Numbered from the stretch's first letter, positions 44,519 to 53,252 are shown. The stretch is DNA of 64,000 nt from Bradyrhizobium campsiandrae (GCF_014529705.1 NZ_JAANIH010000026.1:1-64000); one strand, 5' to 3'. The notes: a model not told the origin generated them from the sequence alone. Program-made: numbers and translations.

Positions 44519-45805
44519 TCAGGGATGGCGCAAGCGTTCCAGCAATGCACCCGAGGCAAATCCATCCGGAACGAGATTGGCCTTCTTCTCGAACGCCACG
44601 ATTGCGGCACTGGTTCGCGGCCCCAGCATGCCATCGCTCGGGCCCGGATCAAAACCGTTTGATCGCAGCAGCGATTGAAGCTCCGTCCGCTCGGCACTCG
44701 ACAAGACTCGCTCATCGCGCGGCCAGGGTTTGGAAATCCCGGCGTCACCGCGAAGACGCCCCGCCAGCTGACAGACGGCCAAGGCGTAAGCGTAGGCCGG
44801 GTTGTATTGCTTGACGACGCCGAAATTCGGCAACAGCAAAAACGCGGGCCCGCGATAGCCGGCTGGCAAGGACAGGTGTGCCAATTGCCGCTGATCGATG
44901 CTCGCATCGGCCGCCAACGGCCTCACCCCCGATTGTATCCATTCCGTGATCGGTCTGCGGTCGAGCACCAAAGCGTAGTCGAAATCGGCCTGCAGCGCGA
45001 CTTCGATGGCGCAGGGCGCATTGGCGCTCCAGCCATTGGCACGCAGAACGTTTGCGATCGAAGCGAGCACATCCGATACATCGTCGAGGATATCGGGCCT
45101 GCCATGCCCGTCGAAATCGACCGCATAGTTCAGAAAGGTCGTGGGCATGAATTGCCCGCCGCCAAAAGCGCCCGACCACGATCCCCGGAAGCGATCGGCG
45201 GCGACATAGCCCCGCTCCAATATTTCGAGCGCGGCGAGGAATTGATCGCGAAAGTAGGCCTGCCGCCGTCCGCTACAGGCAAGCGTTGCAGTCGAGCGGA
45301 TGACAGAAAATGGCCCGGGTTCTGTGCCGTAATTGGTCTCCACACCCCAGATGGCGGCGATCACGTAGCGATCGACGCCAAACGCTTCCTCGACGGCATC
45401 GAATTGCGCACGAAGGCGCTCCAGTGCGGCTCGGCCAGCCGCGATCTTGCCATCGTTCACGATGACGTCGAGGTACTGCCAGAGCGCCAGCTCGAACTCT
45501 GGTTGGGACTGCAAACGTTCGAGAACCACCGGATCCGGTTCAAGCATCGCCGTCGCACCGACGAATGTCTGCCGCGAGACGCGACGCAACGCCTCCGGGG
45601 CGATCTGGTCCATGCACGCCTTGAACGCGCGCACGACATCCGGCGGCCCATCGGGCGCGATCGTCGCACTACTGGTGGCCGGTCGATCGTCCGCAGCGTT
45701 GGCATGGCCGCAGAGACCCGCCACGAGCAACGTCGCCGCGACAAGCCCGCGACGCATTGACGCGACGGAGGCAGGATTGACGTTTTGGCCTCGTTTCGGA
45801 AGCAT
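44519..45805 (-). CDS. MltB-like lytic murein transglycosylase with peptidoglycan-binding domain
   Basis: About 428 residues. The signal peptide (VAATLLVAGLCGHANAAD) has no lipobox, so the enzyme is soluble. The SLT_2 catalytic domain holds the Glu in AIWGVETNYGTEPGPF (about residue 150), then SWSGAFGGGQFMPTTFLNYA and the DFDGHGRPDI calcium-like loop, and FLLLPNFGVVKQYNPAYAYAL. A PG_binding_1 domain closes it: LQSLLRSNGFDPGPSDGMLG. It cleaves the glycan strand to 1,6-anhydromuropeptides. ATG 45805 (a GTG codon precedes). Between the barrel-protein gene (93 bases upstream) and the deacetylase gene (17 bases downstream). Confidence 0.92.
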   Translation of the reverse strand: MLPKRGQNVNPASVASMRRGLVAATLLVAGLCGHANAADDRPATSSATIAPDGPPDVVRAFKACMDQIAPEALRRVSRQTFVGATAMLEPDPVVLERLQSQPEFELALWQYLDVIVNDGKIAAGRAALERLRAQFDAVEEAFGVDRYVIAAIWGVETNYGTEPGPFSVIRSTATLACSGRRQAYFRDQFLAALEILERGYVAADRFRGSWSGAFGGGQFMPTTFLNYAVDFDGHGRPDILDDVSDVLASIANVLRANGWSANAPCAIEVALQADFDYALVLDRRPITEWIQSGVRPLAADASIDQRQLAHLSLPAGYRGPAFLLLPNFGVVKQYNPAYAYALAVCQLAGRLRGDAGISKPWPRDERVLSSAERTELQSLLRSNGFDPGPSDGMLGPRTSAAIVAFEKKANLVPDGFASGALLERLRHP

Positions 45806-45898
45806 CACGCATCGTCACCACAGCGCCGGCACGCCTCGACTCGGACGGAAGATCAAACGTGATCTCCCGGCGAGCCTGACAAATGGACCTGCTCTCGA

Positions 45899-46969
45899 CT
45901 ACGGAGGAGGCGGCGCCATGCCCGGATGATAGTTGAAACCAAACGCTATCCGCATCTGGTTGCTGCGGACATTGTAGTCGAATCCCGGAGAGAAGACTGG
46001 CGTGCGAATGGTGTCACCGCAGAACCATGAATATGTGGCCTGGCCAAAGGCGGTCCACTGTCCATTGCCCATATGCCAGTCCGGCCGTGTCAATTCTGCG
46101 CCAATCCCGACCAAGGCGCCAGTTGTCGTGCGATTCTCTCTCAGGACCGGGCCGGTGAAATTGCTCTGAAGGTCGTAGTTCAGGAACTCGACGCCGCCGA
46201 GCGCGTAGAGCTGCGCGCGTGGCGTGATCCAATATCCGGCCTTGACGCCCAGATCCGCGGTCCAGTTGTAGCGGGTGCCGATGAAGAAACCGCCCGGAAA
46301 GCCGTGATCCACGGACTGGCCGAGATAGTTGAACGACGCAAACGGGCCGAGCGTTGCACCCGGTATTCCAAATCCACCGAAATCATATCCTCCCTGAACT
46401 CCGATCCCACCTAGGACATCCGAATCGTTGAGCCGGTTGGTCGTGGTCATGGTCCCCGCGATGCGCTCACGGATCATCGGATTGGAGAAGGCGCCGGATC
46501 CGTTCATGCCGACGTAGAATCCGGTCCAGGTGTAGGGGACGGGGCTGATGGGCATCATCCCTCCCGCAGTGCTGCCGCCGGTCGGCTGGAATTGCAGCGT
46601 CGTGCCGTCGGGGAGATTGATGGTTCCACCGTTCTGAACCACCTCACTCGGGACCTGGGTTGTGTATGGCTGCTTGCCAACGGTCTCGACGAGAACGTCG
46701 AAGTAGGCAGTCGTCTTGCGTTCGTCAGTCTTGTTGTCGGCAGGAATGTGCTTCCTGGCGATCGAGTGGTGTTTGTCGAGATGAAGCTTGTAGGAATGAT
46801 GCGTCGGCTGGCCGCTCGAGGTCTTTCCGGTCAAGGTGATTGTCGTACTGCTTTGCTCGGTGTCAGGCTTTTTCGCCGTCACATCCGTGTCGCTGACGAC
46901 GGCATAAGCGGCGCTCGAGAGTGCGAGCGTCGCAAAGCACGCAAGTAGCATTGTCCTGAACCTAACCAT
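45899..46969 (-). CDS. Outer-membrane beta-barrel protein with novel N-terminal region
   Basis: About 356 residues. Signal peptide FRTMLLACFATLALSSAAYA. Residues about 25-120 form an unrecognised, His- and Thr-rich segment (HHSYKLHLDKHHSIARKHIP). The rest matches the Omp25/Omp31-like porin_2/OMP_b-brl group: YTWTGFYVGMNGSGAFSNP (about 150) and alternating aromatic strands such as GTRYNWTADLGVKAGYWITP and GNGQWTAFGQATYSWF. The chain ends GFNYHPGMAPPPP, so the usual terminal aromatic residue recognised by BAM is followed by a Pro tail. ATG 46969 has a strong site, TGGAGGGGGTC. It lies 19 bases after the subtilase stop. Confidence 0.8.
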   Translation of the reverse strand: MVRFRTMLLACFATLALSSAAYAVVSDTDVTAKKPDTEQSSTTITLTGKTSSGQPTHHSYKLHLDKHHSIARKHIPADNKTDERKTTAYFDVLVETVGKQPYTTQVPSEVVQNGGTINLPDGTTLQFQPTGGSTAGGMMPISPVPYTWTGFYVGMNGSGAFSNPMIRERIAGTMTTTNRLNDSDVLGGIGVQGGYDFGGFGIPGATLGPFASFNYLGQSVDHGFPGGFFIGTRYNWTADLGVKAGYWITPRAQLYALGGVEFLNYDLQSNFTGPVLRENRTTTGALVGIGAELTRPDWHMGNGQWTAFGQATYSWFCGDTIRTPVFSPGFDYNVRSNQMRIAFGFNYHPGMAPPPP

Positions 46970-46988
46970 GACCCCCTCCAGAGAAGAA

Positions 46989-48416
46989 CTAACCAACATT
47001 AAGCTTGTATCGCACTTCGCGCTGCGCCCCATTGCCGTGCTGCACGATCAACCTGACATTCCAGACCTTGGCTCCCGCGAGAGCGGAAGCCGCAATATCG
47101 CCGAGCGGACCGTCTGACGAAACCGGCTTCGCGATCGTGCCCACCGGCTTCCACGCTTGCGGATTGTCGCCCTGCCCGATTTCGATGCGCGCCGACTTGA
47201 ACGCGTTGGCATCTGCCGTTCCAAACACGCGCACGACAGTCGCGTTGCCCTTCTGGACCGGCGCGAGCCTGCTGATGCCGGCGAGGAGAAAATAGTCCTT
47301 GGGTGCCGCGAGCGCCGCACCGGCATCGACAATTCCATAGCCGGTATATTGGTCGACGCCCGGGATTCCGACGTCTCGCGCCGTGCTCTTGATGATCTGC
47401 ATCACCTGGACGTTGGTCAGGCTCGGATCCTTCGCGATCATGAGAGACGCCAGGCCCGTCACCAGAGGCGCCGCGAAAGACGTGCCGCTTGCACGGTAGT
47501 AGCGCCTGTCAGGACCGACGAAATGCGATCCGGCGATGTATTTGCCGCCTGGGACCGACACCATCGTGTCGGTCCGGCGGGCGCGAAGGCTCATCACGTC
47601 GACGCCCGGAGCGGCAACGGAGATGTTCTTGCCCCAGTTCGAGAACGGCGCATGCTGGTCGTTGAAATCCGTTGCACCGACGACGAGCACCTTGTCGGAG
47701 GCGGCTATTCCGTAGTTGCTGACGTCGACGCCCTCATTCCCGGCCGCAGCAACGATGACCGCTCCCTTGGAAAAGGCGTGCTCGACTGCCGCGCGCTCGA
47801 CCTCCGTGATCTTGTTGCCGCCAATGCTGAGGTTGATGACGCGCGCGCCGTGATCCGAGGCAAAAATGATAGCCTCGGCGATCTTGCTCGCCCGCGCGCG
47901 ACCGAAATCGTCGATCCCCTTGAGGATCATCAGTCGCGCCAACGGATTGACCCCGGCCATTCCGTCCTTGTCGCTCCAGGCCGCGGCGATGATACCTGCG
48001 ACCAGTGTCCCGTGTCCGTCGTGATCCCAGGGACGGTTGTTGTTCTGGATGAAATTCCAGCCAATGACATCATCGACAAAGCCGTCCTTGTCGTCGTCGA
48101 TGCCGTTTCCTTGCGTTTCCGCAGGGTTGCGCCAGAGACTGTCCCAGCTGAAGTTTCGGTGATCCCAATCCAGTCCGGTATCGATCACCGCGACGATGAC
48201 GGGCTGCGCGTCGCGCCGCACCAGACGCCACGCGGATTGCGGCGAACTGTCGAAGCCGATGCGCTGGAGCGCCCATTGATCGGCAAACTCCTGCTTCCAT
48301 GAACCCTTGCTCGAGAAATAGCGCACCTCAGGCGGCGACAGCATCGCGTCGTCTGCACTGGCCGGCCCGCCGCCCAGCAGCAGGAACGCGAGAAGCCATG
48401 AAAAGCGCCGGATCAT
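46989..48416 (-). CDS. Secreted S8 (subtilisin-like) serine protease
   Basis: A 475-residue subtilase with signal peptide (RRFSWLLAFLLLGGGPASAD). Catalytic triad: Asp in VIDTGLDWDH (about residue 80), His in HDGHGTLVAGIIAA (about 135) and Ser in SGTSFAAPLVTGLASL (about 310); the oxyanion Asn is in VAAAGNEGVD. No inhibitor-I9 prodomain is recognisable between the signal and the catalytic domain, and about 110 residues follow it with a beta-rich look (SRLAPVQKGNATVVRVFG..). Its ATG overlaps the preceding gene's TGA (ATGA, 48413-48416), so translation of the two is coupled. No autotransporter domain: action in the periplasm or outside is inferred. Confidence 0.93.
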   Translation of the reverse strand: MIRRFSWLLAFLLLGGGPASADDAMLSPPEVRYFSSKGSWKQEFADQWALQRIGFDSSPQSAWRLVRRDAQPVIVAVIDTGLDWDHRNFSWDSLWRNPAETQGNGIDDDKDGFVDDVIGWNFIQNNNRPWDHDGHGTLVAGIIAAAWSDKDGMAGVNPLARLMILKGIDDFGRARASKIAEAIIFASDHGARVINLSIGGNKITEVERAAVEHAFSKGAVIVAAAGNEGVDVSNYGIAASDKVLVVGATDFNDQHAPFSNWGKNISVAAPGVDVMSLRARRTDTMVSVPGGKYIAGSHFVGPDRRYYRASGTSFAAPLVTGLASLMIAKDPSLTNVQVMQIIKSTARDVGIPGVDQYTGYGIVDAGAALAAPKDYFLLAGISRLAPVQKGNATVVRVFGTADANAFKSARIEIGQGDNPQAWKPVGTIAKPVSSDGPLGDIAASALAGAKVWNVRLIVQHGNGAQREVRYKLNVG

Positions 48417-49294
48417 CGCGCGCCCCCGAGATCGATCCGGACAGACGGGAGTTCGCCTTCGTGATCCCTCATGCCTTCAACCGCAATCCTTGCCTGGCGA
48501 ACGGGCGGCACCTGCTTGCTCCTGCAAGCGTCGTCACCGAGCGGCGGAGCGGCCGGATATTTGAAGGCTTTGAAATTCAGCGTCGTGTAAGCGTTGGAGA
48601 GACCGAGCTTGCCGAAGCCGTAGCTCGCCAGTTCACTCCGGTGCAGGCTTGCCGTGCAGGTGTTGTCGAGACCCGTCGTGCAGCCGGCGAATCCGAGATC
48701 GTATCCACCATCGAGCTTCACCGGGGAGGACCAAGGCAACATGTGCTCCGGCGACATCAGAGCAAGGGTCTGTCCGGGCTCGGATCCCGTATAGCGCAAT
48801 CCGATCGTATCGTCCGGGGATGGCGTCTTCTTCTGAGAGTCATTCGGCGGCCCGCCAAGATCGCCGACAACCGGCACGACGTCGGTGCCATTGTCCGGAG
48901 GTTTCGGAGGATTGTTGCCAGAAGGATCATCCGTGTTCAGCGTCATCGTCGGCGGCGTGTTTTGCGCCGGATCGTCCGTATTCAACGTCATCGTCGGCGG
49001 CGTACCGCTGCCGGGCTGAAGGCCGATAAAGGGGCCGCCATAGAGCGTCGTCGGTGTTGGCGATGGATCCGGCAACGGATCGAAGCGGAAACCACCGAAC
49101 GGGATCCAGATATGGATGTACGACGTTGGATTGTTGAAGCTGATGGGCCCCCGGTAACTGACCCACAGCGTGTATCCGCATCCCCAGGAACTATAGATTT
49201 CTGGCGCAGGCGCGCCCACGGGTTCTGCCGCCGTCGCAAACTGACTCTGCGCGGCAAGCAATGCGGAGAAAATTGGCCAAGCGAACTTGCGCAT
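48413..49294 (-). CDS. Unknown secreted protein with 15-residue tandem repeat
   Basis: About 293 residues, family not recognised. Signal peptide RKFAWPIFSALLAAQSQFATAAE. The first part is aromatic-rich (SSWGCGYTLWVSYRGPISF, YIHIWIPFGGFRFDPLP), then a Pro/Thr-rich linker carries two copies of TPPTMTLNTDDP plus three variable residues (DNA 48924-49003), followed by a folded-looking C-terminal part (TLALMSPEHMLPWSSPVKLDG, four Cys in GCTTGLDNTCTAS and DDACRSK). ATG 49294 (TTG 49297 possible). Translationally coupled to the downstream subtilase, so it may be its chaperone, inhibitor or substrate. Function unknown. Confidence 0.75.
   Translation of the reverse strand: MRKFAWPIFSALLAAQSQFATAAEPVGAPAPEIYSSWGCGYTLWVSYRGPISFNNPTSYIHIWIPFGGFRFDPLPDPSPTPTTLYGGPFIGLQPGSGTPPTMTLNTDDPAQNTPPTMTLNTDDPSGNNPPKPPDNGTDVVPVVGDLGGPPNDSQKKTPSPDDTIGLRYTGSEPGQTLALMSPEHMLPWSSPVKLDGGYDLGFAGCTTGLDNTCTASLHRSELASYGFGKLGLSNAYTTLNFKAFKYPAAPPLGDDACRSKQVPPVRQARIAVEGMRDHEGELPSVRIDLGGAR
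48924..49003 (-). repeat. Two direct repeats (45-bp period) inside the unknown secreted protein gene
   Basis: Blocks 48924-48958 and 48969-49003 match at 32 of 35 positions and are 45 bases apart, encoding TPPTMTLNTDDP twice. Differences are single-base transitions, so the duplication is old enough to drift but still in frame. Confidence 0.8.
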
Positions 49295-49447
49295 CAATCA
49301 CAACCGCAAAAACTTCAATCAAAAAGCGAAAATCTACCCGGCAACCTTAGTACGGTTCCTTGTGACAAAAGCGGCACACCTTGAAATATTCGGACTGCAT
49401 ATTCCGGCAGACGACGGCACCAATTACGCGCAATTTGGCGCTTTTAG

Positions 49448-50842
49448 CTAAATCCGGCCAACGACTTGCGTCAGCCGCGACACCTTGCTGCGAGCATCGA
49501 GCGCAGCTTCAACTTTCGCGTCCAGGCCGTAGATGTCAGGCAGCAGAACGAGGGAGCCGTCGGAGTCCACATAGGCCGTTTGATAGGTCAGATGAACGGG
49601 AATCGGTTTGGGAAACCTGAACTCGATCTCGTTCGGGCCAAACAGGGAAAACAGGCGTTCAGGCGGATACTGCTCGCCGGGATATGCGCTCGCGAGCAGG
49701 AAGCCCGCATAATAGATCGCATTCTCGACGCGGACACAGCCGTGGCTGTAGGCGCGTGCGTCCTGATCAAAAAGGCGCCGGTCGGGCGTGTCGTGCTGAT
49801 AGACGAGAAACTTGTTTGGAAAATTGAAACGCACGCGGCCTTCGGCGTTCCCGTCACCGGGGGCTTGATAAAGGCGCAACGTTCCGTCCACTCGCCGCTC
49901 TGTCTTCAGTCCCAGCCGGTCCAGCAGATCCGGATCCTGCTTCAATCTCGGCAGGATCTCACGTTCCACCATCTGGTCCGGCATATTCCAGATCGGATTG
50001 AGTGTGAGCGACGTCATCGAAGCGCTGAGCAGCGGCGTCGGAAGCGCGCGCTCACCGACGACTGTTCGTCCGATGAATTTCACCACGCCCTCTTGGGTGA
50101 ACGTCAACCGGTATCGAGGAATATTGACGACGACGTTGGTTGCGCCGAGGTCGCGAGGGTACCAGCGCCATCGCTCCATGTTGTCGATGACGGTTCGCAT
50201 CTTGCCCGAGCGTGAGGCGAGATCGTTCGCGCCAGCCGGGCTCGCACGCAGCTCAGCCAGCTTTGCCCTCAGAGCGCGGTATTCGACGGAGGGCGGCGCC
50301 AGCAAATTCAGCGCGCTGTCGACGTCGGTCATGCCGGCGAGTTCATCGAGCAATTTGCGCGCGTCGAAGCGCGGGCGCTCGAATTGGATCATGCGCTCGA
50401 AATCGCCGCCGGATATTCTCCCGAATTGCACATCTCGCGCATAGCGCAAGATCGCGGCGGTCAATTCGAGCTCCGAACGTGCCAGCGCGCCGTCGGAGAT
50501 AAACGACAAGGGCGCGGTCTGGTAATCACCGGGATCAAGCCCTTCCAAACCCACTTGCGCCAGGAACTGGATGGCCGACGAACCGCGCGCGTGCAGCTTT
50601 CCATCGTCGATCCAGACAGGCGTGTAGTGCCGCGACCGATAGAAACCGAGAACCGCGGCGCGCTCAGACCATCTGGGAAGGAGCCGATCGGCTATTCGAG
50701 CATTCAGGAGAAGCTTCAGTTTGAGAGGAACGCTCCGACTCTGTTCAGGCAGGGGCGTCGGCAAATAGACTCGCCAACCCGCCAGCGCCGCCATCAAGAG
50801 AGCGACGACTCCCAGAGAGACGCTTGCGCGGCGACCGAGCAT
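49448..50842 (-). CDS. YcbB-type L,D-transpeptidase
   Basis: A 464-residue protein with an N-terminal membrane anchor or signal (SLGVVALLMAALAGWRVYL). The scaffold domain has AAVLGFYRSRHYTPVWIDDGK; the YkuD catalytic domain has VVVNIPRYRLTF, GRTVVGERALPTPLLSASM, LNPIWNMPDQMVEREILP (YcbB signature) and the nucleophile Cys in YSHGCVRVENA (about residue 390). It makes 3-3 peptidoglycan cross-links or attaches proteins to the wall in the periplasm. The expected YcbB length is about 600, so this one is shorter and lacks the PG-binding domain between the two halves. It precedes the exported-protein cluster on the same strand, 153 bases from the next gene. The symbol ldtD/ycbB is not assigned. Confidence 0.9.
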   Translation of the reverse strand: MLGRRASVSLGVVALLMAALAGWRVYLPTPLPEQSRSVPLKLKLLLNARIADRLLPRWSERAAVLGFYRSRHYTPVWIDDGKLHARGSSAIQFLAQVGLEGLDPGDYQTAPLSFISDGALARSELELTAAILRYARDVQFGRISGGDFERMIQFERPRFDARKLLDELAGMTDVDSALNLLAPPSVEYRALRAKLAELRASPAGANDLASRSGKMRTVIDNMERWRWYPRDLGATNVVVNIPRYRLTFTQEGVVKFIGRTVVGERALPTPLLSASMTSLTLNPIWNMPDQMVEREILPRLKQDPDLLDRLGLKTERRVDGTLRLYQAPGDGNAEGRVRFNFPNKFLVYQHDTPDRRLFDQDARAYSHGCVRVENAIYYAGFLLASAYPGEQYPPERLFSLFGPNEIEFRFPKPIPVHLTYQTAYVDSDGSLVLLPDIYGLDAKVEAALDARSKVSRLTQVVGRI

Positions 50843-50965
50843 CTTGGCAATTTACTCCAGCAATCGTGTCCGTTCCGATGTTGGCCTGCGCTGAAATCCG
50901 ATTGAAGCTGGCCACCGGACATCCAGACGGCCAAGGCTCGATCATGGCCTGCAGATTATTCCACC

Positions 50966-52627
50966 CTACACCCTCCCGTCCACCATCACTTCGATCAGCT
51001 TGGTGCCCGGCCTATTGAACGCTGACGTCAGCGTCGCCTTCAGCTCCCTGGGATCGCTGACCTTGATCGCCTCGCAGCCCAGCGCCTTTGCAAACCCGGC
51101 GAAATCCACGGGGGGATCGACAAAATCCATGCCGACGTAATTGTCATCGCCATGGAAGGCGAGCAGGCGCTGCTTGATGATGCGGTAGCCACCGTTGTTG
51201 GCGATGACGACGTTGAGCGGCAGCTTGTGGTGGGCCGCAGTCCACAGCGACTGGATCGAATACATCGCGCTGCCGTCGCCGGAGAAGCACACGACGGGGC
51301 GATCCGGATTGGCGAGGCTGACGCCGACCGACGCCGGCAGGCCCCAACCGATGCCGCCCGAAGCAAGGCCGTGATAGCCGTAGCGGTCGCGGTGCGGACG
51401 CAGGTTCGTGATCTGACGGCTGGAGGTGAGGCCTTCATCGACGAGAATGGCGTTGTCCGGCATCGCCTCGACCATTTGCAAGACGAGATAGTCGGGATCG
51501 ATTGGCGCACGTTCAGCGCTCTTGCCGATCTGCTCGACCAGAGCTGCGCGTCGCGCGGTCCAGTTCTTCGGTGCGAGTTCGGCGAGACGCTGTTTTGCAC
51601 GCTGCGCCAAAGCTGCGCCGCCCATGTCCTTCAGTACCGGTATCAACGCGCGCAGCGTTTCCCTGACGTCCGCCTTGAGCGCGATCTCCACGCCAGAATT
51701 CTTGGCGATCTCCCAATCGACCAGGCCGACCTGCAGAACAGGCAATCCATCCGGCAGCGGGTCGATCTCGCTATAGACCGACATCCGCACGGGATCGCCG
51801 CCGAGCGCGATGAGAAGATCGTAGGGCGCCAGCGTATCGCGGGCAAGCTTCTGCACGCGGGCCAGCGTGCCGACGAAGCTCGGGCTCTCGGACAGGAAGT
51901 GCGAGCCATAGGCCGTCGAGGATTGATAGGCAGCAGCGCCGAGCAATTCGGCCAATTCGGCGGCTTCCTTCAGCGCGTCGCTCTTGACCACCTCGTCCAT
52001 GGTCACGATCACGGGGCGTTCGGCCTTGAGCAGGCGCGCGGCGAACGCCTTCAGCGCCTCGTCCGATGGTCTTGCGCGCGCGTCGATGCGGGTAGAGCGG
52101 CCAAGATCGATGCCGGCCTCGCTGTTGAGGATGTCGCCCGGCAGCGAGATGAACACCGGCCCGGTCGGCGGCGTCGTCGCGACCTTGGCGGCGCGACGCA
52201 CGATGCGCGGCAAATCCTCCAGCCGTGTCACCTCGACCGCCCATTTCACCAGCGGTTCGGCCATGCGCACCAGCGGGCCATACAGCACCGGCTCCATCAG
52301 GCCGTGGCCCTGCTCCTGCTGGCCCGCAGTCAAGATCATCGGCGTGCCCGTGAATTGGGCGTTGTAGAGCGAGCCCATGGCGTTGCCGAGGCCTGGCGCG
52401 ACATGGACGTTGCAGGCCACGAGCTTGCCGGAGGCGCGGCTGTAGCCGTCGGCAATCGCGACCACCAGGCTCTCCTGCATCGCCATCACATAGGTGAGGT
52501 CGGGATGGTCCTTCAGCGCATGCATGATCGGCAGCTCGGTGGTCCCGGGGTTGCCGAACAGATGCGTGATGCCCTCGTCCTTGAGCAACGCGAGAAAGGC
52601 GGAACGGCCAGTGATCTTGTTCTTCAT
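50966..52627 (-). CDS. ThDP-dependent enzyme, benzoylformate decarboxylase / acetolactate synthase-like
   Basis: A 553-residue three-domain ThDP enzyme. Seen: HLFGNPGTTELPIMHALKD (about residue 22), catalytic Glu in MAMQESLVVAIADGYSRASG (about 50), ACNVHVAPGLGNAMGSLYNA (about 72), central FAD/DHS-like domain, and the ThDP motif GDGSAMYSIQSLWTAAHHKL followed by VIANNGGYRII. The GNPG and NVH-G-GNAMG pattern is nearest to MdlC-type benzoylformate decarboxylases, but the family also contains acetolactate synthase-like enzymes, so the substrate is open. ATG 52627. Monocistronic between the wall cluster and the GFA-like gene. Confidence 0.85.
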   Translation of the reverse strand: MKNKITGRSAFLALLKDEGITHLFGNPGTTELPIMHALKDHPDLTYVMAMQESLVVAIADGYSRASGKLVACNVHVAPGLGNAMGSLYNAQFTGTPMILTAGQQEQGHGLMEPVLYGPLVRMAEPLVKWAVEVTRLEDLPRIVRRAAKVATTPPTGPVFISLPGDILNSEAGIDLGRSTRIDARARPSDEALKAFAARLLKAERPVIVTMDEVVKSDALKEAAELAELLGAAAYQSSTAYGSHFLSESPSFVGTLARVQKLARDTLAPYDLLIALGGDPVRMSVYSEIDPLPDGLPVLQVGLVDWEIAKNSGVEIALKADVRETLRALIPVLKDMGGAALAQRAKQRLAELAPKNWTARRAALVEQIGKSAERAPIDPDYLVLQMVEAMPDNAILVDEGLTSSRQITNLRPHRDRYGYHGLASGGIGWGLPASVGVSLANPDRPVVCFSGDGSAMYSIQSLWTAAHHKLPLNVVIANNGGYRIIKQRLLAFHGDDNYVGMDFVDPPVDFAGFAKALGCEAIKVSDPRELKATLTSAFNRPGTKLIEVMVDGRV

Positions 52628-52735
52628 GCTTCCTCCGGGAGCGGACGTTGCCGCATGGCTGAAAGCATGATGGCCGAAATCTTAGGGCATGCGCAAGGAA
52701 GCGCGGTCATGGCTGCCTTGCGTGCGCGAGACGCG

Positions 52736-53239
52736 CTACATCTCCTCGCGCCCCAGCTCGAACGGATCCTCGCCGCCGGCCCGCTTCTTCTTTTTCGAGC
52801 GCTGCCAGACCACGCCGGGAAAACCCTTCAGCGGCACCAGCGGCTCACCGGTATAGGCCCATTCCTGCAGCTCCTCGATGGCGATGTGGTAGAGCGGCTG
52901 GCGGCCGGTGCGCTCCCTGAACAGCGCGCGGGGAATGTTGACCATGTGCGGCCCGCGCGGGCGCTCATAGGCGATCGGGGTGCCACAATGCGAGCAGAAG
53001 CTGCGCGCGGTCCTGGTCGCCTTGTCCTCGTAGCGGGTCAGCGCGGTCTTGCCCGACGTGATACGAAAACGCTTCTTCCAGCTGCCGACATAGGTGGCGT
53101 AGGCCGCACCATGGGCGCGGCGGCTGGCGGCGGAATGGTCGTGCCAGGCCCAGCGCGCGGGAACGTCGATCTCGAAGGTGACCTTGCCGCAGAGGCACTG
53201 GCCGGTGGCTATACCTGCGGCGACTGCGGCTTTGGCCAT
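52736..53239 (-). CDS. GFA-fold protein lacking the central zinc-ligand motif
   Basis: A 167-residue member of the GFA (glutathione-dependent formaldehyde-activating, Mss4-like) fold. The structural zinc site is present (GQCLCGKVTFEID and FCSHCGTPIAYERP). The second site, normally C-x-C-x-x-C-R-R, is replaced by HDHSAASRRAHGAAYATYVG, with Asp, Ser and Ser in the three Cys positions. So the metal-dependent catalytic chemistry expected of GFA is unlikely, while the fold is kept. C-terminal part is basic (RSKKKKRAG). ATG 53239 follows CGGAGAGAAACG. Followed upstream by a palindromic repeat. Function unknown. Confidence 0.8.
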   Translation of the reverse strand: MAKAAVAAGIATGQCLCGKVTFEIDVPARWAWHDHSAASRRAHGAAYATYVGSWKKRFRITSGKTALTRYEDKATRTARSFCSHCGTPIAYERPRGPHMVNIPRALFRERTGRQPLYHIAIEELQEWAYTGEPLVPLKGFPGVVWQRSKKKKRAGGEDPFELGREEM

Positions 53240-53252
53240 CGTTTCTCTCCGT

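Noticed and set aside
49448..50842. L,D-transpeptidase as part of the same transcript as the five downstream genes
   Set aside because: A 153-base gap separates it from the next gene, enough for a promoter, so co-transcription is not claimed; only neighbourhood is.
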